From assembly GCA_964478075.1 (NCBI GenBank), contig CAYZGO010000006.1:62001-126000 (forward strand): DNA of 64,000 bases, read 5' to 3'. Below, in pieces: positions 24,378 to 32,761 of this stretch (position 1 is the stretch's first letter; the number at the start of each line of letters is the position of its first letter). The position numbers were made by a program, and so were the translations under genes. Origin of the DNA: DAOUEX01 sp034430235. Lineage in GTDB: Bacteria > Chloroflexota > Anaerolineae > UBA2200. The notes below the pieces were generated by a model that was given only the letters and a program-made list of their open reading frames with translations, was not told where the DNA came from and did not search any database.

Positions 24378-25199
24378 CTAGAAAGTCAGTTCTGTGCCCG
24401 CGGGGCAAGGGGCCACGCGCGTGCCAAAGGCAGTAGCCAGAGCGACGTAGGCACGCGCCCCCGTGCAGTGGTTCGGGTAGAGCCGTGGTGGGCCGTAGCT
24501 GCGCAATACCTGCACTGTGCGATGCAGATGCCCTTCGTCCGCTTGCGCAAGGTGCATCCCGCCCAGCACCGCAATCATCTCCCCGCTGAAAATGGCACCC
24601 ACGTGCTGAAGCGTGTTCAGCAATCCTGCATGGCAGCATCCGCAGATCAACACTAGACCCTGGGCTACTTCCAGCACTATGGACATGTCGTCACGGTAAG
24701 GATCCGCAATCCAGTCATCGCCTTCACGCACCACGTGGTGGGCACTCCGCCCCTCTGGTTCTGGACGCGAAGTGATCTGCCCTGTGGTGTACATGCCAGA
24801 CAGGATCTGCTGTGGCTCATCACTCAAGCGAAGGTCTACGTGACGCAGCAACTCCTCACGGCTCGTGGACAGCCCAGTGCTAGCTAATCCCGAATCACGC
24901 CTCGAAAAGCGTTCACGGAACAAGTCCGGATGTGCGTACAGCGGCAGCGTGGGCGTGTGCTGCAGCAGGGCACTCAGCCCGCCGGTGTGGTCGTAGTGGC
25001 TGTGGCTGAGAGCAACAGCACAGATGCTGGCGGGTTCAATCCCCGCGACTTCGAGGTTGTGCAGCAGCACGGTGCCGCTCTGCCCGGTATCGAACAGCAC
25101 GCGTCCCTGCTCCGTTTCGATAACGAACGCAATGCCATGCTCGCCCCAGAAGCGAGAGCTCGCCTGAACCGCATCATCCACGACGCAGGTTACCTTCAT
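24378..25199 (-). CDS. Metallo-beta-lactamase fold hydrolase (COG1237-like)
   Basis: A 273-residue metallo-hydrolase. The metal motif H66-x-H68-x-D70-H71 (SHSHYDH) is present, followed by later ligands in CGCCHAG, GGMHL and PNHCTG. This arrangement fits the group that includes a methanopterin-pathway synthase, but most members are uncharacterised. There is no signal peptide, so it acts in the cytoplasm. Its start lies eight bases after the stop of the CoA-binding gene, implying an operon. It is paralogous to the lipoprotein at 25828-26688. Confidence 0.82.
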   Translation of the reverse strand: MKVTCVVDDAVQASSRFWGEHGIAFVIETEQGRVLFDTGQSGTVLLHNLEVAGIEPASICAVALSHSHYDHTGGLSALLQHTPTLPLYAHPDLFRERFSRRDSGLASTGLSTSREELLRHVDLRLSDEPQQILSGMYTTGQITSRPEPEGRSAHHVVREGDDWIADPYRDDMSIVLEVAQGLVLICGCCHAGLLNTLQHVGAIFSGEMIAVLGGMHLAQADEGHLHRTVQVLRSYGPPRLYPNHCTGARAYVALATAFGTRVAPCPAGTELTF

Positions 25200-25207
25200 T
25201 GTACTCT

Positions 25208-25606
25208 CTACCTCTCATCCCACGTGCGTTTCCTGATCATGGCGCAGGTGCCGTACACGACGCGGATGCCGTGCTGTTGGCAGAATCCTATGGCTGTCTC
25301 CGACTCGGAGCCGGGCTGCATCCACACGCGGCTCAAGCCCAGCTCGGTACACTGACGTACCACCTGTTCAGTCACACGTGGTGGCACAACCGTATCCACT
25401 ACTGCGGGCTTTTCCGGCAGGTCAGCAAGGCTGCGGTACAGTTCCTGTCCCTCTATCTGACCGCCACGCGCATTGACGCCATACACCGTGTAGCCCGCAC
25501 GACGCAAGTCACAGAAGATCTTGTGTCCGTACTTTGACGTATCCGTTGAGGCTCCTACCACTGCCCACACGCGCTGGTTGATGAATTCGCCAACCAGATC
25601 TTCCAC
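25208..25606 (-). CDS. CoA-binding domain protein
   Basis: A 132-residue protein made only of the Rossmann-like CoA-binding domain found in succinyl-CoA synthetase subunits (COG1832 type). Visible marks are WAVVGASTDTSKYGHKI near the N-terminus, a VYGVNARG strand and a WMQPGSESE turn. The role of these single-domain proteins is not well established. It is the first gene of a cluster with a metallo-hydrolase, a small membrane peptide and a HAD phosphatase. Confidence 0.88.
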   Translation of the reverse strand: MEDLVGEFINQRVWAVVGASTDTSKYGHKIFCDLRRAGYTVYGVNARGGQIEGQELYRSLADLPEKPAVVDTVVPPRVTEQVVRQCTELGLSRVWMQPGSESETAIGFCQQHGIRVVYGTCAMIRKRTWDER

Positions 25607-25708
25607 TTTGCCTCCTCTGCCTACTGTACATCACTGTACTTAGGCACAACGGTATTTATCCACCTGCAATATCTCGAGCGCCCCATTGACTGCTTGGCGT
25701 GAGACTGA

Positions 25709-25798
25709 GCCATCCACGGATAGGTCACGGCTCCACGAATACACAAATGCATTGGCATGCTTCCGCTCGTGTATTCGTGTGTGGAATCCGTGGATGGC
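25709..25798. repeat. 90-base nested palindrome
   Basis: GCCATCCACGGA and TCCGTGGATGGC form perfect 12 bp outer arms, and CACGAATACAC with GTGTATTCGTG pair inside. A relative with CACGAAT and ATTCGTG arms is at 46516-46594. It is likely a small non-autonomous palindromic element between two operons. Confidence 0.7.
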
Positions 25799-25827
25799 TT
25801 CCCTGGCCAGTTGCCATTCTGGCTACC

Positions 25828-26688
25828 TCAAGGCGTCAACTCAATGACCCGTCCGACGCCACAAGGCAGATAGCTATCCCCGAACTCGCTGGCAAAGGTG
25901 CGCATTGCCCCTTCACCCGTGCAGTGACACGGGGCCAGCTCCTGTACACCCAGTTGCCGGAATGCAGCACAGATCTCCCTGACTCTACCGGCACTGGCGC
26001 CGCCGAGGTGAAAACCACCTACTACCAGGCGTATTTCACCCCCAACGACAGCTTTCGCCTGGCGCACCATCTCTACAATGCCCGGATGCGCGCAGCCGGT
26101 GATAACGACCAGCCCCTGGCTCGTCTGAACGATGAGGCCCTGCTCGCGGATACCCGAGCCCATCTCTCCGGTGGAATGAATACCGGGCAGAATCTCTTGC
26201 GTCTCGTCCACCTCGCACACTTCCACCAGTTCTCGTAGCTGAGCCTTGAACCGCGCTGGAAAAGAGACGGGAACGTATACCAGCGGACGAGTGCCGGTTG
26301 CCAATAGCCCCATGAGACCGCCAGTGTGATCCCCGTGTATATGCGAGAGTACCACAACGTCAATACTTTGGGGATCAAGGTCCAGAGCGCTCATGTTGCT
26401 GAGCAGGATCGAAGCATCTCCTCCTGTATCAAAAAGCAGATTCGTATCTCCTCGCTGCAGCCAACAGGCAAATCCCCAGGCCGTTCGCAGGCGCGGGTCG
26501 TAGGCATTGTTATCATAGACAACGGTCAATCTCATCTTCTCAGTGAGTTCCTCTCTAGTCGGCGCAGGGGTGAGCGCTGGCATTGTGCCAGGCTCAAGTC
26601 GCGTCGTGCAGTGGGCCGCAAGCAAAACGACCAGGCTTAACACAAGCGATCTTACGATTCTGTTGCGCTTACAGTTGACCATTTCCAA
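25828..26688 (-). CDS. Metallo-beta-lactamase fold lipoprotein
   Basis: A 286-residue paralogue of the 24378-25199 hydrolase with an added export signal: basic residues, a hydrophobic stretch VLSLVVLLAAHC and a lipobox cysteine at C27, so it is probably anchored on the outside of the membrane. The metal motif is H116-x-H118-x-D120-H121 (SHIHGDH), with later ligands in TGCAHPG, GGFHLGG and PCHCTG. The substrate is unknown. It lies 45 bases after the radical SAM gene in the same orientation and may be cotranscribed with it. Confidence 0.82.
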   Translation of the reverse strand: MEMVNCKRNRIVRSLVLSLVVLLAAHCTTRLEPGTMPALTPAPTREELTEKMRLTVVYDNNAYDPRLRTAWGFACWLQRGDTNLLFDTGGDASILLSNMSALDLDPQSIDVVVLSHIHGDHTGGLMGLLATGTRPLVYVPVSFPARFKAQLRELVEVCEVDETQEILPGIHSTGEMGSGIREQGLIVQTSQGLVVITGCAHPGIVEMVRQAKAVVGGEIRLVVGGFHLGGASAGRVREICAAFRQLGVQELAPCHCTGEGAMRTFASEFGDSYLPCGVGRVIELTP

Positions 26689-26733
26689 ACCAACCTACGC
26701 AAGTAGGATGCAACCGCAACTGCCAGCATGCAG

Positions 26734-27534
26734 TCATCCCTCAATAGCACGGCTCTCGCGTGGTCGTCTGCGACGCGTGGCCTGCATGTCCAAGGGCATG
26801 ACCTGCGGACGCTCTGCCGTGTAAACGTTGATGGTTGGCAGTCCCACAAACTCGGCCCCAATGGCGGCCATTTCGGCTGCAGACAGCGGCTGCACCGGGC
26901 AGCGACGCAGTGGTGTGTTGAGCTGTACCTCGTCAGCGTGCAATTGTCGGGCAATCGCCGCCATTTGCTTTGCCTGGTCTCGATTGGCCCCTACGAACAT
27001 CATCTGCAAGGCCAGCTTACCATTAAAACCCTCGCGGAATCTGCGGATGCCATCGAGAGTCTGAGCCAACGTCACCTTTCCAACCGCGCAATTGATAGTC
27101 CGGAATAGCTCCTCCGTCGGGGCATCCACTTTGGCCACCACAATATCAAAGTGGCTCAGGTCGCACTGTACATCCTGACGCCAGATGAGCGAGGCATTGG
27201 TCAGGATAGCAATGGGATGATCGCTTATTGCCTCTCGCACGACGGCGACCAACTCAGCCAGGTTGATAGCCAGAGTCGGCTCAGCCACACCAGAGAAGGT
27301 TGCGGTGTCAATGGCCACACTTCCTATCGCCGCCAATTGTTGCCGGAGAATCTCGGCAGTGACAAAGCGACGACGCTCTGCGAGTGGATGTACGGTTCGT
27401 CCCAGTTGACAGTAGATGCAGTCAAAAGAGCACGTTTTGCCCCGCGTGGACACAGCATCAATGCCAAGCGAGCGTCCCAGACGCCAGGAGGGGACGGGTC
27501 CATAAACGATGTTAGGAATCTGCGTCTCACTCAC
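26734..27534 (-). CDS. Radical SAM protein (COG0731-like)
   Basis: A 266-residue radical SAM enzyme. The iron-sulfur motif is C35-x3-C39-x2-C42 (CSFDCIYC), preceded by the conserved YGPVPSWRLGRSLGID start and followed by GVAEPTL and VDAPTEELF segments. It resembles COG0731 proteins related to the wyosine synthase TYW1, but lacks the flavodoxin domain, and the reaction is unknown. The C-terminal 20 residues are very arginine-rich. Its upstream region carries a dispersed repeat. Confidence 0.85.
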   Translation of the reverse strand: MSETQIPNIVYGPVPSWRLGRSLGIDAVSTRGKTCSFDCIYCQLGRTVHPLAERRRFVTAEILRQQLAAIGSVAIDTATFSGVAEPTLAINLAELVAVVREAISDHPIAILTNASLIWRQDVQCDLSHFDIVVAKVDAPTEELFRTINCAVGKVTLAQTLDGIRRFREGFNGKLALQMMFVGANRDQAKQMAAIARQLHADEVQLNTPLRRCPVQPLSAAEMAAIGAEFVGLPTINVYTAERPQVMPLDMQATRRRRPRESRAIEG

Positions 27535-27567
27535 TGGGAAGGCCTGCTTTTGCTTTCAGAGCCTATC

Positions 27568-27766
27568 CGAGAATAGCGGGCCGGGCTCCCACGCTGTTCG
27601 TGCTCTGGATGCCCGGTGGGCGACCGCCTGATCGTTCATCCCGCTTGACGGGACGGGGCCCGGCTACTCGGCGGCATGCCCTTCCGCTCATCTGCACCTG
27701 CGGCGCAGACCGTCTCGTCCCGGCGGGCCGGACTCGCGGCCCGAACGGGATGCAGGTGTCGCTACA
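27568..27766 (+). repeat. Dispersed palindromic repeat, copy 1 (about 200 bases)
   Basis: The stretch CCGAGAATAGC to GCTAC recurs at 30430-30586, with the last 90 bases almost identical. Inside it CACCTGC and GCAGGTG, and CGGGCCG and CGGCCCG, are inverted arms, so the right half can fold into a long hairpin. No coding function is apparent. The rest of the 27535-27836 gap shows nothing else. Confidence 0.65.
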
Positions 27767-27836
27767 GGATGCTACCCTTGGGCTGCGCCAAGGACATGGC
27801 TGGAGGAGCCACCCTTGCTGACTTCCGAGTAGGCAC

Positions 27837-28049
27837 TCAATCGTGTGGATGATGATGTCCGTGATGCTCGTGATGTTCCAGAGGCCCTCCGAGCTCTTCA
27901 AGAGCTCTGGCCAATATCTGGTTCACTGCCTCCAGATCGTCTGCCGCCGCCAAGATATCGGCCTTGGCTGGGCCGCCTTTCTCTGCCCAGCGACGAAACT
28001 CATCCGCGTGCTCTTTGTTGTGGCAGATATACAGTCGCCTGACACATAT
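27837..28049 (-). pseudogene. Small His-rich protein gene with disrupted start
   Basis: A minus-strand frame encodes RRLYICHNKEHADEFRRW, then PAKADILAAADDLEAVNQILARALEEL and a histidine-rich end (EHHEHHGHHHPHD). The composition and His-tail look like a real small metal-binding protein. However, the frame has no ATG, GTG or TTG after the upstream gene's stop. An ATG at 28047 with AAGGGGG before it is in another phase and stops after 15 codons, so one base seems lost near 28035-28046. It could instead start at CTG or be frameshifted. Confidence 0.5.
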
Positions 28050-28069
28050 AGTCGGCCCCCTTTTGAATT

Positions 28070-28888
28070 CTAGCTGATCACCAATCGCTCCACTTCCAGA
28101 GTCTCGGTAGTTACCTTGGTGATACCGACAGCCGTCAGCAGTGGGAAAATGCCGCTCAGAATCAGCGTGGGCACCCAGGCCAGCAGGCGGGTGATGGTCA
28201 ACAGCGGCGTGAACAAGCTCAGAGCCATGAGCAGAGGAATGAACCGTTCAAATGGCTTCACCCATCGCTCCATCAAGTCATCGAGTACACGCTGGGATTG
28301 CTGTCTGATCTCTGCCTTGATCTTCTCTCGCTGATCCGCGGGGGCCTCAGCCGCGATACGCTTCGCCATTTCCGCTGTGAACTTGGTCATGTACTCCTCA
28401 GGTATTGAGAAGCCCTCCCTCTTGACATGCTCAGCGCAGCCAAAGTAAAAGCTGCCGACAGCAACAACGACGAGCATGATAAGCAAGAGGCTCTGGCCTT
28501 CAGCCACAGGACGCACGGAGAACTTGATACGGTGTTTCAGCTCGCCCACTGTACTCACGACATAGGCTGCCCCGGCCAGCACGTATAGCAAGGCCAGGAC
28601 AGCGCTGTATCCGGTAACTTCCCAGCCCAGGAGCAGGGCCAGACCCGAGAGGACGAAAGTCAGGAATGCGACCCACAGGGGCCGCAACAGTGCCGCCGCT
28701 ATGCCCGCGGTCACGGCGATACAGCTCAAAGCTAGGAGGAGCAACAGCAGCAAGATCAGAAGCTCTTTGGAAGGGGCAAGGAGCAGTGGATAGGCCTCAC
28801 CCATCTGCTGGCAGATCATGCCAAAGAAGTACCCTGCCCCGACCAGCGGGGTCGCCAGGAACACAACCTTGAGCCACTTGACTGACAT
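28070..28888 (-). CDS. Membrane protein of unknown function
   Basis: A 272-residue protein with about seven hydrophobic segments, including an unusually leucine-rich one (LLILLLLLLLALSCIAVTAG). A charged, helical cytosolic or periplasmic loop of about 50 residues (KFTAEMAKRIAAEAPADQREKIKAEIRQQ) lies before the last two helices. AAAGGAGGAG precedes the ATG. I do not recognise the family and see no catalytic residues. The small His-rich frame follows directly. Confidence 0.65.
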   Translation of the reverse strand: MSVKWLKVVFLATPLVGAGYFFGMICQQMGEAYPLLLAPSKELLILLLLLLLALSCIAVTAGIAAALLRPLWVAFLTFVLSGLALLLGWEVTGYSAVLALLYVLAGAAYVVSTVGELKHRIKFSVRPVAEGQSLLLIMLVVVAVGSFYFGCAEHVKREGFSIPEEYMTKFTAEMAKRIAAEAPADQREKIKAEIRQQSQRVLDDLMERWVKPFERFIPLLMALSLFTPLLTITRLLAWVPTLILSGIFPLLTAVGITKVTTETLEVERLVIS

Positions 28889-29078
28889 TTTACTCCTCCT
28901 TTGCCTTACAGAACCAGAGAGTGGAGGCCTGCCATCGTTCTTGGCGCAAAACGCCGCTCACAGGCGATGGGCCTCGGCACATCTGGGCACAGATATAGCT
29001 TAGCCCCTTGCCGTCCTTTTGGCGGGGCGGCGGGCTCGGCGGTGAATAACTCCTAACGGCACAAGTCCGGTCTGCTAC

Positions 29079-30146
29079 TCAAAACACGGGCTTGCTTTTT
29101 GCGTTCGGCACCAGTGCGCAGACCTTGGCAGCGATGGGTGCAAACACGTCAACAGAATATGATTCGACTTCACCGCTGTCACAGCGGCGGGCCAATTCCG
29201 GATCGAGTGGGATTCGGCCGAGCAAAGGCACACCCAGCGCCCGCGCTGTTTCCTCTGCCCTGCTGGGTCCAAACACCTCAATCCGCCTCCCGCAGTGAGG
29301 GCACTGGATGTAGCTCATATTCTCAATCAGCCCGAGGATGGGGATATTCAGGTGCTGAGCCATGCGCGCTGCTTTGCGCACAATCATGCCTGCCAAGTCC
29401 TGGGGTGAGGTCACCAGCAACACTCCACTGAGGGATATGGACTGCATCACTGTAAGCGTGGCGTCTGAGGTGCCTGGCGGCAGGTCAATAACTAGAGTAT
29501 CCAGCTTCTCCCAGAGCACGTCACCCCAAAACTGCTTGATGGCTCTGCTAATCAAGGGCCCGCGCCAGATCACTGCCTCATCCTCGCGGGAGAGCAGCAG
29601 GTTGATGGATATGACCTTGATGCCGCTGGAGCTCACGGCAGGCAACATGCCCAGCGGACTTGACCCTGGCACGCTGTGCAGGCCGAACATGCGCGGGATG
29701 CTGGGGCCGGTAAGGTCCGCATCAAGCAGGCCCACCCGTTCTCCTTGCCCCCGCAGCGCAATAGCGAGGAGCGCCGCCACTGAGGATTTGCCGACCCCGC
29801 CTTTACCGCTCATCACGGCGATGACGTGGTCAATCTCATTGAATTGCTCAGCCAGGGGCCGCACGGCCTGCTGTTTGCCGAATATCTTGGCTCGTTCCTC
29901 AGCGCTCATCTCGACGAGCTCCACGCTGACGATGAGCGCGCCATCCAGACCTCGGATAGCGGATTTGACGTCGCCGACGATCCTGTCCTTCAGCGGACAG
30001 TCCAGAGTTGTGAGCGCAAGGGTCAAATCCACTTGATCATCTGACAGGCGTATGTCGCGCACCATGCCCAATTCGACGATGTTGCGCCCTAGTTCGGGGT
30101 CCATGACTCCCTTCAAAGCATTGCGAATCTCCTCTTCTGTTACCAT
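29079..30146 (-). CDS. Mrp/NBP35 family iron-sulfur cluster carrier ATPase
   Basis: A 355-residue P-loop protein that carries or inserts iron-sulfur clusters in the cytoplasm. An N-terminal MIP18-like (DUF59) domain covers residues 1-80 (VMDPELGRNIVELGMV). The deviant Walker A SGKGGVGKS is at 113-121, followed by LLDADLTGPSIPRMFG, DLPPGTSD and a C-terminal CPHC pair near residue 280 that can bridge a cluster in a dimer. I placed the start at the ATG at 30146, with AGAGGAGAG upstream; the longer frame runs into repeat DNA. Confidence 0.92.
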   Translation of the reverse strand: MVTEEEIRNALKGVMDPELGRNIVELGMVRDIRLSDDQVDLTLALTTLDCPLKDRIVGDVKSAIRGLDGALIVSVELVEMSAEERAKIFGKQQAVRPLAEQFNEIDHVIAVMSGKGGVGKSSVAALLAIALRGQGERVGLLDADLTGPSIPRMFGLHSVPGSSPLGMLPAVSSSGIKVISINLLLSREDEAVIWRGPLISRAIKQFWGDVLWEKLDTLVIDLPPGTSDATLTVMQSISLSGVLLVTSPQDLAGMIVRKAARMAQHLNIPILGLIENMSYIQCPHCGRRIEVFGPSRAEETARALGVPLLGRIPLDPELARRCDSGEVESYSVDVFAPIAAKVCALVPNAKSKPVF

Positions 30147-30169
30147 CTCTCTCCTCTGACCTAGAATAG

Positions 30170-30371
30170 TTCTCGGTGCAAAATGGGGGTGAGGGATAAC
30201 AAGCCGTATCTTAGCGCCTTGCACTGCCCTGCGGCAGCACGGGTGCCCGTGTGCGAGCTTGACCAACAACGCCCACCCCGTCAAGCGGGACGAACGGCAA
30301 GGGGCTAGGCTACGCTTATGGTCAACTTACCGAGTCTCGTCACCCATAGGTGGCATTTTGGAGCAGAAACC
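30170..30371. repeat. Terminal-inverted-repeat element, divergent copy
   Basis: It starts CTCGGTGCAAAATGG and ends GGCATTTTGGAGCAGA, with interior bases (TGCCGTTCG, CGCCCACC, CGGGTGCCCGTG) shared, in inverted order, with the elements at 52349-52590 and 60086-60305. It is a non-coding element of MITE type with imperfect ends. Confidence 0.5.
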
Positions 30372-30389
30372 AGGATAAGATCCCCCTTT

Positions 30390-30586
30390 CACTCGCGGTG
30401 GTGCACCAAAAGGTACATGGGCAACTACCCCGAGAATAGCAGGCCCGGCTCCCACGCCGTTCGTGTCGCTTGACGAGGCCCGACCAACCGGCAGCATGCC
30501 CACTCCCCTCATCTGCACCTGCGGCGCAGACCGTCTCGTCCCGGCGGGCCGGACTCGCGGCCCGAACGGGATGCAGGTGTCGCTAC
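30390..30586 (+). repeat. Composite of two dispersed repeats
   Basis: 30390-30431 matches 2838-2879, and 30430-30586 matches 27568-27766. The two families abut exactly here. The second has long inverted arms near its right end. No gene is visible in this stretch. Confidence 0.6.
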
Positions 30587-30624
30587 GTGGATGCCGTGCG
30601 AGGAGCTGCCTCTGCTGGCCTGGG

Positions 30625-31032
30625 TCAGTGATACTCACCTTGCTCCTCGGCCATGTGCTGCTCGTACTTGGCAAGGACGGCCGTCAGCAGGCTGGCGGTC
30701 TCCCGCAGGTCAGCCATCCAGGCTGCCAGGTAGCCATCACCAGCCTCGGTCAGACGATACACGCGTCGCGCAGGGCCAGCGGATGAGACTGTATCCCAAC
30801 CTGAGGTGACCATGCCGCCTCCCTCCAGCCGGCGCAGCGTGCGGTAGATGAGACTGGAATCAACGGGGTGCCTTTCATCAAAACCAAAGGGCTTGATCGC
30901 CTCAGCCAGCTCGTAGCCGTGGGCGTCTCGCTTGTGCAAAAGCAACAGTAAACAAGGCTCCAGGAAGCGGCGAATGCGACGTGGGCAAGGCTCCCCTTGT
31001 TCAGCGTGGCGCCAGGCGCTTCCTCTTCGCAC
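30625..31032 (-). CDS. PadR family transcriptional regulator
   Basis: A 135-residue winged-helix regulator. The PadR pattern is clear: FLEPCLLLLLHKRDAHGYELAEAI, then SLIYRTLRRLEGGGMV in the recognition helix region, a wing with RRVYRLTEAG, and a C-terminal dimerisation helix (LTAVLAKYEQHMAEE). It probably represses a nearby efflux or stress gene, often in response to a small molecule, but the target is not visible. The GTG start at 31032 is preceded by AGGAG. It lies next to the mrp gene, separated by repeats. Confidence 0.88.
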   Translation of the reverse strand: MRRGSAWRHAEQGEPCPRRIRRFLEPCLLLLLHKRDAHGYELAEAIKPFGFDERHPVDSSLIYRTLRRLEGGGMVTSGWDTVSSAGPARRVYRLTEAGDGYLAAWMADLRETASLLTAVLAKYEQHMAEEQGEYH

Positions 31033-31269
31033 GTGGACATTCTCCTATAATACTGCAGCGCAAGATCGCATCTACAGGCTTTTCGCACATAGAGTATAGC
31101 GCCGAGCCGTGACTCTGTCAAACGGAGAAGAGACCCGTGCTTGCGCGGTTGTCCTTCACGAGACTACACCCTGAAGAACCCAGGTCCAAAGGATTCCTTG
31201 GATACTCTCTGTCCTCATGTAACGGGGGCTGTAACTGCGTGAGTCCTGTAACTTGATCTATAAACGATT

Positions 31270-32208
31270 CTACGAGGTGTACGTGCCAACTGGGATAACG
31301 ATGATCCTCACAGTATTCGAGACTCCAGTTTCTTTCTTTATCTCTTTAGAGACGTTTTCCGCAAGCAATCGGCCGGTATGCTCATGAACCTCGGATGCAT
31401 AAAGTCTAACCCGAACATCTGCTTTCTCAGAACTATGAAGAGTGACTTCAGCTAGTACTCTATCTGCTTTGACAATATCTCTTATGACCCGTTCCGCTGT
31501 TCTTCTTATTCTGTTTTCTAGTTGTAGAAGTTGGGGTCTAATTCCCCATAGGTACAAAACTGGTAGACTACCTATGATGTCCAGACTGATCACGTTGATT
31601 ATCAATAGACAGAAAGAGTGAACGGATATATCAAAACGCCCAAAAGCCAGTCCTATTCCTACAACTGATGCGGGGGGAATCAAAGAGATTGCAATTTCGA
31701 CTCCAATCATCGCATCCAACAACTCTCGCCATGGTTCTGAGACTACTTTCGGAGTGGCAACCAATGCGAGAGAAGCGGCAGCACCAGATGATACTGCAAT
31801 GAACGCGGCAAGGCAAACATCCTTGAGCGTGGGCAACATGCGAGCCATTATCTCTGGCGTTACGATGATCCCTGGCACGAAGCGCGACAAGCCAGCAGTG
31901 ACCAAGAAGGCTATTGGAGATCCAATGATCAAGAGGCCAATTATCTGCTTGAGAAGACCTTTGAACACAGTCTCCCACTTCCCGTAGGCAAGCCCTATAC
32001 AGACAGCTCTTGAAGGACCTAGAAATGGTGCAACGCACATGGAACCTATTATCACCGCCACGCTGTTCGCTAGCAGACCCCCTGTGGCAAGAAGAGTCGC
32101 TGCTATGACAAGAGCGGAGAACCCGGGTGAAAACTCACTTCCTTCTTCGCTCCGACGCTCCAGGTTGGAGTAGAAATCTCTAACACCCCAGATTCTCATA
32201 CGAGTCAC
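31270..32208 (-). CDS. DUF389 family membrane protein
   Basis: A 312-residue membrane protein of the DUF389 family (function unknown). Hydrophobic segments begin near residue 30 (FSALVIAATLLATGGLLANSVAVIIGSMCVAPFLGP), and the family hallmark ALVATP and EIAISLIPPASVVGIGLAFG follow near 150-185. The C-terminal 70 residues form a soluble domain (VLAEVTLHSSEKADVRVRLYA). The stop is followed by a gap of about 240 bases with no gene before the PadR gene. Confidence 0.85.
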   Translation of the reverse strand: MTRMRIWGVRDFYSNLERRSEEGSEFSPGFSALVIAATLLATGGLLANSVAVIIGSMCVAPFLGPSRAVCIGLAYGKWETVFKGLLKQIIGLLIIGSPIAFLVTAGLSRFVPGIIVTPEIMARMLPTLKDVCLAAFIAVSSGAAASLALVATPKVVSEPWRELLDAMIGVEIAISLIPPASVVGIGLAFGRFDISVHSFCLLIINVISLDIIGSLPVLYLWGIRPQLLQLENRIRRTAERVIRDIVKADRVLAEVTLHSSEKADVRVRLYASEVHEHTGRLLAENVSKEIKKETGVSNTVRIIVIPVGTYTS

Positions 32209-32388
32209 CTCGCCAACTCATCGTCAATGTCCTAATGACGTCCGTTGCTGCCACTATTCGCAAAGTTGCCCGCAGCGTCCTCCCCTGCAATGGGCGAAAC
32301 GCAGCGGGGTGTGAGGCGCGTCCGCGCTGGCGCTGACAGGCGGCGCGCATTCGTAGCCTGCGGTGGCCCTCTTTGGTCAAGCGCATGC

Positions 32389-32545
32389 CTATTCCTCTTC
32401 CGCCACCCGCTCTGACGCGAAGGTGACCACCTCCAGGGTGTCCTTTCGTACGCCCATGCCGTGCTCAATTAACAGGTCCGTCAGCCGATTCCCGTCAATC
32501 AGACTTATGGGAGTGACGTTGCGCACCCCAGCCGCCTGCATCGCT
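32389..32545 (-). pseudogene. C-terminal fragment of an Mrr-type restriction endonuclease
   Basis: The minus strand encodes EGAMQAAGVRNVTPISLIDG, then LTDLLIEHGMGVRKDTLEVV and a stop, matching the usual C-terminal end of Mrr family type IV restriction enzymes (a LIDG-x-x-L-x-x-LLIEHGVGV pattern). The nuclease core and DNA-binding domain are missing. It lies downstream of the STAND protein gene and marks a decayed defence gene. Confidence 0.6.
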
Positions 32546-32654
32546 CCCTCTGTTCCCGGGCGCAATGTGTGAGCATTATAACAAATAGAGCCAGCGACAG
32601 CAAGAGCTGTCACCTGTGGGGTGTAGCGGTATGTGTTGCGGAAAGCAGTATCTG

Positions 32655-32731
32655 TTGCTCAAAGCGGACGATAGTCCGCGCCCCCGGACAGCGGATTGTC
32701 ATCCGCCGCGAGCGGTCTGAGCGAAACCGCT
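32655..32731. repeat. Palindromic repeat (GGACGATAGTCC family)
   Basis: Three consecutive hairpins: GCGGAC-GATA-GTCCGC, GCGGAT-TGTC-ATCCGC and AGCGGT-9 bases-ACCGCT. A GCTCAAAG lead-in precedes them, as in the copies at 4573 and 44769. It lies between the Mrr remnant and the 3' end of the STAND gene. Confidence 0.65.
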
Positions 32732-32761
32732 AGAGTGACTCATCGGCATTACGGACGCGGC

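Noticed and set aside
30750..31121. Frame overlapping the PadR gene in another phase
   Set aside because: Its residues show no PadR motifs, while the frame at 30625-31032 has all of them.
32180..32386. Arginine-rich frame after DUF389
   Set aside because: High-arginine, low-complexity translation of GC-rich intergenic DNA with no start signal.
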